In this document: one piece after another, positions 9,352-19,855 of the stretch
Position numbering within the stretch: position 1 is the first letter of the stretch
How the letters are laid out: the number at the start of each line of letters is the position of its first letter
Source: Circinella umbellata
Taxonomy: Eukaryota; Mucoromycota; Mucoromycetes; Mucorales; Lichtheimiaceae
Length of the DNA: 23,953 bases
Assembly (NCBI GenBank): GCA_025093555.1
Contig: JAIWNF010000151.1
Location: 1-23,953 of the forward strand
Direction: 5' to 3'
Made by a program: the position numbers and the translations under genes
The notes under the pieces: model-generated
What the model was told of the DNA's origin: nothing
The model's input: only the letters and a program-made list of their open reading frames with translations
Databases searched by the model: none

Positions 9352-9360
9352 TATATAAAT
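9352..9360 (+). promoter_or_regulatory. TATA box upstream of the 9475 ORF
   Basis: TATATAAAT lies about 120 bp before the former start codon of the ORF, followed by a pyrimidine-rich leader. It differs from the LTR TATA context, suggesting this ORF copy has a promoter of its own. Confidence 0.45.
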
Positions 9361-9474
9361 GCTTCTTACGATTGCACAATATTTTTTAATCATTACTCTC
9401 CACATTTCAACTGTTCAGACAGTATTTCTCATCTTTCATATTAGTTTTATTATTGCCATTTCTATATTCTTAGC

Positions 9475-10074
9475 GTGAGTCAATTGTCATCTCTATATAC
9501 TCCTGCCTCCCCTCAATACACAGACCTTTTCCTCTTACATGATGATCAAATTTCAGAGAATTTTTAATTAGCAAAGCAATATTCCCCATCACCTCAACAG
9601 TCTAACGTATATCCATCACCGAAATCACAAAACACAGAAACAAGGACGTCAGCAACATCTCAATATCGAAATCCACCAGGGCCACAATTATTACAAAGCA
9701 TCAATGGAATTGTATCTTATCATCAATATGATCCAGAATTTGTACTAGTTCCACTGAAATTCAATCCTAAACAAAGACGAGTTGAATTAGGCCTCTTTTT
9801 CGACGTCGCACAGCATTTTGTATCTCGAAAAATAGTCCAACTAGAAGTTAAGGAAGAAATTGACACCACCCGACGCATATTGGCCAATCGTATCGCCTGT
9901 CAACTGTCAATAATATTACAAAGACTACCATCTGAATCGGATCGTCAACACACCATTCGATCCTATATCAAAACCCACATACACAATAATTTTATCACTA
10001 ATGACAGCCAATTACATACTCTCATCAACAATTATCATAATGCAATGATGGAAGTGAAATTACGCCAAGGTTAA
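9475..10074 (+). pseudogene. Retroelement 3' ORF, start codon and one codon lost
   Basis: A 200-codon frame, open apart from one TAA at 9565-9567, runs to TAA at 10072-10074. The likely start is GTG at 9475 (ATG in one transition), giving a leader like (M)SQLSSLYTP. Order: S/P/Q-rich N-terminus; a middle section with YHQYDPEFVLVPLKFNPKQR; then a helical C-terminus with ANRIACQLSIILQRLPSES, which is the part matching bases 3-236. The conserved C-terminus in two copies, both followed by a polypurine tract and LTR, ties it to this retroelement family. No domain is recognised: it could be an accessory (Env- or Gag-like) ORF, or host sequence captured by a non-autonomous element. No pol sequence lies between the TATA box and this ORF. 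Confidence 0.6.
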
Positions 10075-10097
10075 CCGGCGGAGCAGTTACTTTTCCT

Positions 10098-10110
10098 ACT
10101 GAGGGGGACA
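10098..10110 (+). other. Polypurine tract before LTR copy C
   Basis: ACTGAGGGGGACA, in the same place relative to ORF and LTR as the tract at 294-306. Confidence 0.6.
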
Positions 10111-10652
10111 TATAGCATATAAAAATTAGAGACATTTTTATATCAACATATTGCCATTATTATTATCATTATTATTAGTATTATTGTGTCACAAGCTGCC
10201 TCGCTATGTGATCTTATAGGCCTAAGCAATGCCACTTTTCTGGCAGAGCAATGTCGCTTTTCTGGCAAAGTAAAGACACATTTGTGGCAAAGACACTTTT
10301 CTGGCAAAGCAATGCCACATTACCGGCATTGCCAATTAGTATAAATACCCCCAAATTATTTCAAATAAAATTCTTTTCTTCAGTTCTATCTTTACCTTTT
10401 AAATCTTTTAGTCTTTTAACAATTAAATTGACCTAACAATAGTTTCCTTTGAGCATAAAGTCTCTTAAACTCATTATAAGATTTCTCTTTTGTAGAATCA
10501 GATGTAATATTCCTGAATATAAGAACTCCCACAGCCCATATTTCTATTCTTTATTGTATAATTTATTACTCAAATACAACAACATAGTGTATTATTTCTT
10601 CTTTAATTTATATCTTTATATGAAGTACTTCAATCACATATTGAACGCTTCA
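10111..10652 (+). repeat. LTR copy C (3' LTR)
   Basis: A 542-bp block, inverted relative to the solo LTR and close to it in sequence over the repeats, TATA box (10340-10347) and downstream region; it ends GAACGCTTCA. The start is worn (TATAGC against TGTAAC). No target duplication flanks it (GACA against GTGC), as expected of a 3' LTR preceded by internal sequence. No matching 5' LTR is seen upstream, so the element is truncated. Confidence 0.75.
10224..10332 (+). repeat. 22-bp tandem repeats in the U3 of LTR C
   Basis: About five units with core CTTTTCTGGCAAAGCAATG; one unit is shortened by about 5 bp. They run up to just before the TATA box at 10340. Confidence 0.75.
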
Positions 10653-11955
10653 GTGCACTACGAGCAACACAAAAAAGATCATCAAAAAAAATGTTAATGA
10701 CAGACGCCCGCCAGATGTCACTAACAAACGTATTAATGAAAAGTTTATGAAAGAACCATCACTTGACCTTTCCCATTTCAATGGTCAGCAACATCAACAT
10801 CAATCTATAGAAGTAGAAAAAAAAACCAGAAAAAAAATATCCATTCACACAAATAGGAGCATCTCGAAAGAAATCTTGGATGTATCCAACCAAAATCCAA
10901 TTGGCCTTGCTGATGAACGATGAATCCACTTGCTTAATATACAAGTCAACCCGTTTACAAATTATGATATTGAACATATGGTCGAGGATACAGAAATAGA
11001 ACGAATGACGTTATGCAGCATATTATGAATATCAAATCAAATGAAGTTAAGGAAGACAAAGAAGAAGAAAATAAAACCAAAGAGGCAAGTATAGTGAAGG
11101 AGGAAAATATAAAGAAAATTGGAAAAAATCATGAAAAAGACGTTAAAAAAACAAAGAAGGGTGAAAAACCGAATCTGAAAAGAAAGCCAGAAAACGATCT
11201 TGATGACCTTTGGCCTAACGTTAAGAAAACCAATTGAAAAAAACAAGGTATTCAAGATAAACTAAGGTAAGTGAATTGAGACGAAAATACTGATTCGAGT
11301 TGTTTAGTTTTGTCCATACAGATATTCCCACTGAATGCTCTGTTGGATTGAAAACGATCAAAAGTGATGGGTATTGCGGTTACCATGCTCTTGCTTTACA
11401 ATTGAATGCAATCAAAATCAGTATATCAAAGTAAAACAGACTATGCTGTCTTATCTTAATGCCAATTATGAGTTTTATCAAGACATCCTCTGTAGTGGGC
11501 GTGATAATATTATGAATCATCTAATCAATCGATTGGAATTTGGCATAACACCTGAAACAGCGTACCATACTAGTTGTAGTTCAGATTACTGGTTTGATGC
11601 CCTAAGGGATTCACAGATTGCTACAGTCACATACACTACATCCATTGCAGTTTTTATGAATAATATACATTGGAAATCTGTTCTCCACCTATCTTTTACT
11701 ATCCCTTCAGATACTAACTGATACCCACAGCCACTCAACCTATTCCATTGTTCAAATCATTTCAGTGTCGTTGATCTTATCCTATCTAGGACATGCCATA
11801 TAGAATGGCCTGCCATAAGACCTTATCATAAAGCTGGATGGAGTTTTCTTGGTCTCACTGCTGATTGTAAAACCATATAGAGATATCTTCACAGAAAACG
11901 TCTTACTCGAGAAGATATTGAATTTTTTGAGGCAATTGGTACAAGCATCATTTAG
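10653..11955 (+). pseudogene. Broken gene with OTU-type cysteine protease domain
   Basis: An upstream eroded segment (10690-10922) reads a polar frame ending ...NPIGLADER then TGA. A K/E-rich exon follows (about 11013-11266; EDKEEENKTKEAS, later LKRKPEND), then an intron 11267-11321 (GTAAGT, branch ATACTGATT, acceptor CATACAG). The next exon holds the OTU signature SDGYCGYHALAL with the catalytic Cys codon at 11375-11377. After a frameshift near 11400-11410 it continues LSYLNANYEFYQD, SCSSDYWFDALRDSQIATVT and finally NHFSVVD, the expected catalytic His (11758-11760). Stops: TGA 11719-11721, TAG 11878-11880, natural end TAG 11953-11955. OTU proteases cleave ubiquitin; in fungi they are often carried by transposons. 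The N-terminus may have been cut by the adjoining LTR. Confidence 0.65.
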
Positions 11956-12839
11956 GAATTTATAAAATACAAGATAGATGCAAATATAATAGAATAAACA
12001 GCATAAAAATGTTTAAAAATAAAGAGATAAATGAATGACTTATATGTCAAAATTGTGAAAGAGAATTAAAAACAATAACGGCTAGGGCTCTCATAATAAT
12101 CAATATATTTATAATAAAGACAATGTCTCTATAAAATTGACAATATTTTAAGCATAGTAAATCATTAAATAGATTACAAAGTACATTGTGTGATTCTAAG
12201 TTTGCTATTAAAATGACCGGTATGTTTTTGGTATAGTTTTACTTGTTTTCTTCTTTTATTATATTACAACTAGTAAAGGAGATAGTATTGCTTTTCGGTA
12301 TTTTAAAAGTTAATATATAGATTTTTTTAGTATTAATTATTATGAAATTATTTTAGTTGACCACAATAAATTTTATGCTTTGACATATTATATAGAAAAA
12401 TGCATCAGGTATACGATCAAGCTCTCCAACCCAATTGTACACCTTTTTCTATGACTGCTATTGCGGGATTTAAAAAAGTACACCTTTTTAATTATACACC
12501 TTTTTTCTTGTTTCCCATCACAAATGGATAAAAAAGGAAAAGTAGAGTTACTGCTATTTATGGCTATGACCAGGTCATATTTGTTCACCGACAGTTCTCA
12601 ATATAGACAAGAATTGGGAAAAATGAGTTTTGAGAACCACAGAATTCACCGGAAAGTCCCAGAATTGCTAACCATATACTTTTTTTAGTAGTAAAGAGCT
12701 CAAGTAGTACAAGCTATATGAGAATCGTGATACAGGATAGAAAAATAATAAAAATTCTTTTCATGTCTCTTATTCATTTTTTATTACGCTAAGCACTCAC
12801 AAAACATTTATTTTTTTGCTACTCTTAACATATTTTCTA
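11956..12839. other. Intergenic region
   Basis: AT-rich, with no supported gene. TACACCTTTTT occurs three times (12438, 12479, 12495), and GTTCTCA/TGAGAAC words stand in inverted orientation around 12590-12640; neither is enough to define an element. The last 60 bp before 12840 are pyrimidine-rich, as in many fungal promoters. Confidence 0.45.
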
Positions 12840-14445
12840 ATGACCCACCAAACAGCATCATCTCAAAGATCTGCAAGATCTGGACCCAGTGAATTGGTTT
12901 GGAAAAGTACAACAACAGTTGATAATAATGGCGATGTTGTTGTGATCTCCAACCACCAATCAACGCAACAGCAACAGGAACCCCAACAACAAGCTTCCTC
13001 CCCACAGACTCCCGAAGAACAACCTCTAGAGGAGTACGTTCCTGAAGGAGATAGTGATGAGCGCCGCGAGCAGCTTGCTGAACGATGTGTTCGTTTGATG
13101 GAAGAACATCGCAAAAGAAAGGAAAGCTTGGCATTGGAGTTAGGCTTCACTGTGGAGGAAGTAGAAGCAATGTGTGAAAACCACACTCCAACGCTGATTT
13201 CAACCAAAAAGGCAATCAGTGGTTGGAATCTTTATGTTTCTGAGAATCGAAGCGAAGAACTTGCTGCTGCTAAGGCAAATGGGGAAAGCCCTATCCAAGG
13301 TTATTACAGATAAATATTCAGTGTGTAGATATTATATGTTCTCATGTTCTATTACTAAATACAGTCTATTTAATAGAGAGCATTGGGGAACGTATCAAGC
13401 GTTATAGCAACAGCTATGATGCCAAAGCACGTATGCTTTATACCCAAAAGGCTGAAAAACACAATTTGGATACTGGCCTCAAAGGATACGTGGCTCCCCA
13501 CGATATGACAGAAAAAGCTTGCGAATTACGATTAGCATATGTCAAACAGGCGTGTAAAAGAGTATCAGCCGATTTACAAAGTGTGAAGGATACGACAGGG
13601 ATTGAGGCCATCTTGTGCTTTGGATTCCCATCCATCCCAAAAGATGCAAAATACCTTGACTTTTATCAAAACAAAGTTATTGCAACAGGTATAATTTGAG
13701 CATGATCTATTCGAAAAAATAATTACACTTTAGTTATTTTGAATTTCTAATAATATGTAGAACTTGGACATGCGTTTTGGGCACGCTGCGATGCATTACA
13801 AGAAGGGCCTAAGTTTTCCGAACTACAATTCAGATTTGACGCATTTTGCAAGGCCCATTCTCGTAGATCTGGTAATTAAAAAAAATATAATTCTGCGATC
13901 TCAAACACAAATATATTTATTGATTTTATTAGATTACGCCCCATACATGGAGAATTATTCGCCACTCGAAGGAAATGAAAGAGATGTTTCTCAACAGCAA
14001 CAATCCAGACATAGATCGAAACGACAACGTACCAATGGTAGTATATACGTTTTTGGGATTGGTGGAGTTATGAGTTTGTTGAATAGCTACTTATTATAAT
14101 GTTTAGATGGACCGGCCTATCGAATGATCAAGTTCATTCAAGATGAAGTCAAGCGTCTTTACAGTAAGTATAAGTGAATATGAGGTGAGTATGTGAATAT
14201 TGTGTTGGTCTTTACTCCTAGTGGCTTCGATAGATGAACAGGCACCGAATTATGGACAGATAGATGGTGCTATCCCGTGGACAAATCTTTCCAGTAATAA
14301 AGATAAATACGTCACATTGGAATCATTACCATCGGGTGTCAGTTTCGCGGAACCATCAAAAGGGTTGAAAGCAGAAGAAAGAATAATGTTGGGCAATGCT
14401 CTCGAAAAGGGACAAATAAAAATGAAGAAGAGACAAATTTCTTAA
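12840..14445 (+). CDS. Intact six-exon gene with an HMG-box-like domain (422 aa)
   Basis: Exons: 12840-13299, 13377-13688, 13761-13871, 13933-14037, 14107-14163, 14222-14445. Each intron is 58-77 bp with a GT donor and AG acceptor, every junction is phase 1, and the total of 1269 nt gives 423 codons including TAA; this consistency supports the model strongly. The N-terminus is Q/P-rich (about residues 40-65) and acidic. Residues about 118-190 look like a divergent HMG box: KKAISGWNLYVSENR, then IGERIKRYSNSYDAKARMLY and QKAEKHN. Next comes an alpha/beta-looking region (GIEAILCFGFPSIP; ELGHAFWARCD), a basic QQQQSRHRSKRQR patch that could be a nuclear signal, and a conserved-looking tail (AYRMIKFIQDEVKRLY; GAIPWTNLS). 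Inferred nuclear DNA-binding protein. It sits 830 bp upstream of the KDZ pseudogene on the same strand and, unlike its neighbours, has no lesion. The exact family is not recognised. Confidence 0.82.
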
Positions 14446-15272
14446 GACAGTACTGTAGCAATGCTTACAGTATATAAACTACCAGCTCATTTTAATATAT
14501 TTAAAAATACATAAGTATAGTTATTGGAACAATAGAAAAACTGATTTAAGATATTAGGGATGAAAGTTTTTATTTTGGTGGAAAAGCGGGTCACATAATC
14601 TATATATTCATGGGCATTTCGTTTCTATAATATACCTATATATTAAACTACTAATAAAACTATCTTTTGGGACTACTGAAAGATTATCAGACAATCTTCA
14701 TTGGACACTGTTGATAAACATGATGATAAAAGTTTATTTCAAGTTTTATATAGCAGAAATATGCGTATTACAACTTCAATTACTCATTGAGACAAAGTCA
14801 GAAAGGCACAGATGGGATTGTGCAGTTTAGGTGATAATATTTCTTTGGCAGGACTCTCATGACACAAAATAAATATTACAATATAACTTATACTATCATC
14901 TTATTGTAAATCAATTACTAACTGATAATTGGAAGTGAAGGTACAGTAATAATATTAGATACCTGCAGTAGGACAGTATAAGGTTCTGGAACATTATTTG
15001 TGAGTTGAGGTGTACCACTTTTCAATCATCTACAACCCAATTACAAACCTACAAAAGCAACAACAACATCAACAATGCCAAATTGAAGTATGTTTTTCAC
15101 ATTTAAATAAAAATTTCATAGGGTTAACGTAAATCATCAGCCTCAGAAAGCTGGCGGTTGTGCCAATCAGAAAACCGCAATCGCGTTTTTAATTATAGCA
15201 GCCAGGTGTGGCAGTAATAAAATATTATTTGTTTCCTGCTTTATATTACAACTCATCTCTACAATTTTAGTC
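14446..15272. other. Intergenic region with a possible promoter for the KDZ gene
   Basis: No gene is seen. Near the right end, CCAAT (15164-15168) sits between the inverted words GCGGTT and AACCGC (15154-15177), and a TATA-like TTTATATTAC lies at about 15240, in suitable positions upstream of ATG 15273. A terminal repeat of the KDZ element may also lie here but was not identified. Confidence 0.4.
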
Positions 15273-18195
15273 ATGTCTTTAACTCATAAAGCTGCTTCTT
15301 CTAAGCGCGTATCGTGCAGCCCAATTGTTTGGCCGTAGAAAAAAACGATCAGAAAAGCAAAACAAGATAACTGATCAATCAGACCAGTAGATGCTAGCTG
15401 ACATCATTCCATTCGAATAGGTGTCAGGAACGTACAATAGATCGCATGCAAATAACAGTGCTAGAGATCTACAAGCAACCACTTCTCGTAACATCACTTG
15501 AGCTACTATTCTTCCTTCTTTGGTAAAAGCCTTTATAGAAGGGCTATGGCATTCAAAAGCCAAAAACAGAAGAGCTAGTATTTGTCCCTAGGACCTTTAT
15601 GTTCTTGCATGGATAAGAGCTCATATACAGGAACTTGTATCTTTAAGTGTGGTAAGGGAGAGATTTTAACTATTACACAAAAAACAATCAATTGAATAAT
15701 TACTCTTGTTGTGATTAGGTATCACGCACTGTGATATTGTGTATTATAAGAAGTTCCCTGAGTATTGCCTTCCTCTGGTCGTTCTATGAAGTCATTTGTT
15801 CCCAATGACTCCTGAGGTACCTAGAATTGCTATACATGTAAAGCAAATGTTTAGTTTAGACATGTTTTAAAAGTGTGGTACTTTCGTCTATAAGATTGTG
15901 CAGTGGGCTGGAGATGACTACAAGCAGAAGGTAATGTTGTAAAAAATGGTTTTCTCAATGTTACTATTCCAAATGTACATAAATATAAAAACATAAACTA
16001 AAATGATAACATGCAAATTTTTAATTTATTAGGCGTCCGCTTCACTAAAAGGTCGCCTCAACGAAGCATTGTCAGTATACAACAGAGTGATTCTTTCTGT
16101 AAAGAAAGAATTACGTGAAGAATCCGGAGTAGCTCTTGGTTGCGCTGGCTGCAGATTTATGGTAATTATCAAAATAAAATATATAAATGAAATGGTACTG
16201 GAGCATAATTTTATTTAACCATATTTTATAGCCTAGTCCATAACCAGCTGCTATGGATGGCAATTTTCAGTATTATCGCTTTGCCAAAAATAAGGACCCG
16301 GAAGGTGCCATATATCCTGGTGACGACGCTGAAAATAGCCATTACTGGAGTATCAGTCCTGATGAAGTTATTTATTATCCCGGCTCAATGTGTATTTATC
16401 ATTTTTTATATACTTGATTTTAGCATGATATTGTATCAGGCATTGGATGACTGTGGAACGTTCGGTGCACTACGAAAACGAGGTGGTCAATCAAAAAAAG
16501 ATTGATCAAACTGGAATTTTAGGATGTGCTTGCTCAAGACATGGACACCCTCTTTCATCTGTAGATATGTACACTCCAGGAAAACAGTTAAGCTTTAAAG
16601 CAACTTTATAATTGATATTGTACGCATTACTTATGATTTAAGTTTTATATAGATTCTCGTATGTTCTGACTGGTTTGTTAAAGGTCACCAACGATCGATT
16701 ATATGGTAGCAACATCCACCTACATCATGCTACAGTATGATGTTGGATGCAAAATCAAAACTTCTTGCTTGCATAACAGATGTCCAATCGCGGTTGGAGT
16801 ATGGCATATAACAGGCCATAAGCCATCTTGCCAGCTATAAAATAATTTTTTCAATTCCTTTTGCAAGTTTCTGTCTTACTAAAACTAACTTATTAATTCC
16901 ACCTTTTTCACTACTTCTAAAAATCGTTGTTTATTTATAAAAAAAAATCAAGTGTCATCCGCGACTGGTGAAGCATTTTGGCCTCGTCGATGGTGAAACT
17001 CTGGAAAGAATGTGAAGCTTCCTCCCTCCGATGATCAACTTGTGCCGCAACATGTCACCCATGAATAGGCGTTTCATCCTAACGCTATCATTGGATGCTT
17101 ATGCTTCACAAAGGATGAATAACATTGGTAAAAATTATATTAGCCCATATAAAATAATGTAGCACCATACTAAACTAATATATTATGAATATGGTTAGGC
17201 TCGCTTATTCGGCTAAGCACAAACGTGCAGTAGATATGTTTGACCATGCTATTCTCGCGGATTATATGGGAAGTTAGCCTGCTTTAAAAGAAGGCTGGAA
17301 CAAGCATCGGAAAACATCGAAGGACGTTTTTCTGCTGGAACTGCTCGTATCAAAAGAGTAGCAGATGCGAGAGAGAGGCTACGTGTAGCTGTGGGGATTT
17401 TTGATATCATCGATCAAGCTTTTAAAAACAGCAATAATGGTAAAACACTGTTCGAGTTTATATATCCATGATTAGAAATTACTAATCATAAGTATATTGT
17501 AAGTAGGTAATAACTGTACTCAAAACCTGGCCGTGCAAAAAAAACTGCTTACAAACACATAAAAAAAATTAGATCTATACAGCAAAATTGCCATCCATAA
17601 CACCGCTATAGGTAAGAAAGGAATTTCAAAACATCAGGCACAAAATCAACAATCTGAATAGGTTTTCGTGGATCATATGGTAATGATGTCAAATATATAA
17701 TAGCTTCAACAGTGATTTCCGGAACGACTGTAGTATGCTTACCACTATGGATAGCAATGCTCATTACGATGCATACCATGGTTTACAGAGAGCTATCGAA
17801 GAATTTCCAATGTTGAAGGTATAATCAGCTTAATTTATAGGCACGTTTTTTTTTCAAAATACTAATGGGTAATTTATAACATTTGATAGGATAATGCCGC
17901 CTCGGTTATAAAGCATGGAAAAGACATTGTCAGCAAACTTGAAGTAGTTGTCAATGTACTTCTTCCGGATGATATGCAAGGCCGGGTATAATTGTGATGT
18001 GGAAGAAGCAAGAAGATAGGCTGCTGCCCAAGAAAGAAGGCGAGCTGGAATTGCTGATGGATTGAAATTCCCAGTGATTTTAAGCGCTGAAGAAAATGGA
18101 GAGGAGGAGGAAGGAGATGAATTGATGAAAAAGAGGAAGCAAATCATGCAGAGCTTATTGATTTTTTCACAAGATATGGTGATAGAAAATGATTA
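15273..18195 (+). pseudogene. KDZ (Kyakuja-Dileera-Zisupton) transposase, heavily decayed
   Basis: A multi-exon plus-strand gene is recognisable in pieces. After ATG 15273 and an early frameshift: LFGRRKKRSEKQNK. Later exons: LFPMTPEVPRIAIHVKQM (about 15790-15850), LKGRLNEALSVYNRV (from 16033), then AMDGNFQYYRF with the first catalytic Asp at 16256-16258, IDQTGILGCACSRHGHPLS, YDVGCKIKT with the second Asp at 16739-16741, and HPRLVKHFGLVDGETLER with the acidic third motif at about 16989-17006. This order of MDGNF, YDxGC and DGE..ER(W)S is diagnostic of KDZ transposases (RNase-H fold, cut and paste). Lesions include TAA 16241-16243, and TGA 17013-17015 where the family has Trp. An acidic/lysine-rich tail (ENGEEEEGDELMKKRKQ) ends at TAG 18193-18195. 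No TET/JBP gene, a known KDZ partner in other fungi, is visible. Confidence 0.75.
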
Positions 18196-19855
18196 GTAGT
18201 GGAGGGTGGAGAATCGATGAGGTATGACAGTTTTTTTTATAAAGTAATTATTGATATAAGTTTTTTTGGATACTATCCCATAGGATACGCTTGTAATTAT
18301 CAAACATATTTGCCATCACTATGGAACTTTGTATGCCGAAATATACGTGACAAAGCAAGAAGTGTAAGCATTCATTTTATACACTTTGACATGATTATGT
18401 GGTCCTATGTAGTAAGTTTCACAATACGAAACATGATCGTGATACAATAGAATACATAACTAGAAGATAACGGCTGACGATACCCCAAAATGAATGGCCA
18501 GATAATGAAATGGTTAACAAGAGAATAATATGGATTATAAGGTAATATAATGAAGGATGAGCCAATAAAATAGGCAACGATAGAATAAAATGGAGGGGGG
18601 TGATTTAGTAAAATGGAGTGTAAAATGGATGATATAATAGTAAACCTAAAGAAAAGGATTATAGTTATAATAACAGGTAATGAAGATAAATGGACTTCAT
18701 CAATAAAGATTTTATACGAATTATGCAAAAATATCAAAGGCGACTAAAGCACTGTTGTAATAAATGAAACAATTCTTGGGCTCTCTTGACCGACCAAAAA
18801 ACCACTAAAACACTAATGATCTAACAACTCCATTGGACAATTAATATTGGGAAATAAAATAAGAACCATGCTGGAACATAAACTTTTTTTGGTCCATCTT
18901 AACTTCAGGTGAGGTATTAGTCAAGAAGGCTTTTAAGAAACTCTTGACACAACACAATTTAGGTAGAAAATTGTACTAAGGCCATAAGCAGAACAACATA
19001 TGCTATGAATGATCTCCATATTTAGTTTGCCACTATTACTGATTTATGTTTGCTACAAAAGAATAATCAACCCAGCTTTCGTAAAGTAATATAAGCGAAG
19101 ATACTAGTAGCTTACTTTAGCTACTAATATTAAAAAGTAAACAGATGTACCATTTTAAGATACTGATATCAATTAATAGTAGTAAAAAAATACGAGATAA
19201 GTATCAACTATTAATGTTATAATGTTTGGAAAAGAAGACAATGTTGTTTGATATCCAAATAGGATTTGTATTGTTATAGTAGGCTACCTGATTGCTTCCA
19301 AATCTTCTGCCGATTCATATTTTCAAACTAGATCGAATAATTTTTTGTCTTCAACTATCATTATCTTTAAAGATAATGATTTCGGCACAACGCGATTTCT
19401 TAGTTGTCTTATATATTTTCTGTTGCTCCTTTATCACGCATACCATCAACTTTATGCATATCTTCCTCCTTAATTAGAAGAAAATATGCAGCTGAAATAA
19501 ATTCTTTAAACTAAGACGTAATCATTTACGAAATACACATTGCTTGGTTTTTTTATAAATATTTGTATAGGATGGATATTCTAAAAACATTCTTTGTACA
19601 TCTGTAATTTTGTTAAATGCTTATAAAAATTATAGCGAAAAGCAAATAAACAGGATTCTTTATAGAATAAAGAATTATTAGTGAGACTTTAATAATAAAG
19701 TACGTATGTGATGTATTTTGCTCTTTAATGATGAAAAGACTATTTTATTAACACACTACTGTAAAAGTAGTGTACAACGGATGTATGTTTATAATATATA
19801 CAAACCTACTATTGTACTATATAAAATGGGTATCTCTCGTCATTGCATATACATG
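18196..19855. other. Intergenic region
   Basis: AT-rich with no supported gene; open frames here are short and of biased composition. It holds small inverted repeats: AGTAGCT/AGCTACT at about 19103, a perfect 24-bp palindrome at 19357-19380, and ACACTACT/AGTAGTGT at about 19752. The right end of the KDZ element should lie in its left part but was not identified. Confidence 0.45.
19357..19380. repeat. Perfect 24-bp palindrome
   Basis: The half-site ATCATTATCTTT is followed at once by its reverse complement. It could extrude a small cruciform or bind a dimeric protein; chance is possible in AT-rich DNA. Confidence 0.7.

Noticed and set aside
8100..10652. LTRs B and C as the inverted terminal repeats of one DIRS-type element
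   Set aside because: B has its own ACGG target duplication, lies inside a hAT element with its own duplication, and both promoters point outward. They are separate insertions that happen to face opposite ways.
1..18195. Alternative genetic code (TAA/TAG read as glutamine), because many stops fall at Gln positions
   Set aside because: The intact 422-aa and 231-aa genes have no in-frame TAA or TAG and end with TAA, TGA stops occur as well, and frameshifts accompany the stops. Pseudogene decay explains it.
18405..18737. Minus-strand frame of 110 codons rich in I, F and S
   Set aside because: Composition follows the AT-rich background, with no motif, splice signals or promoter.
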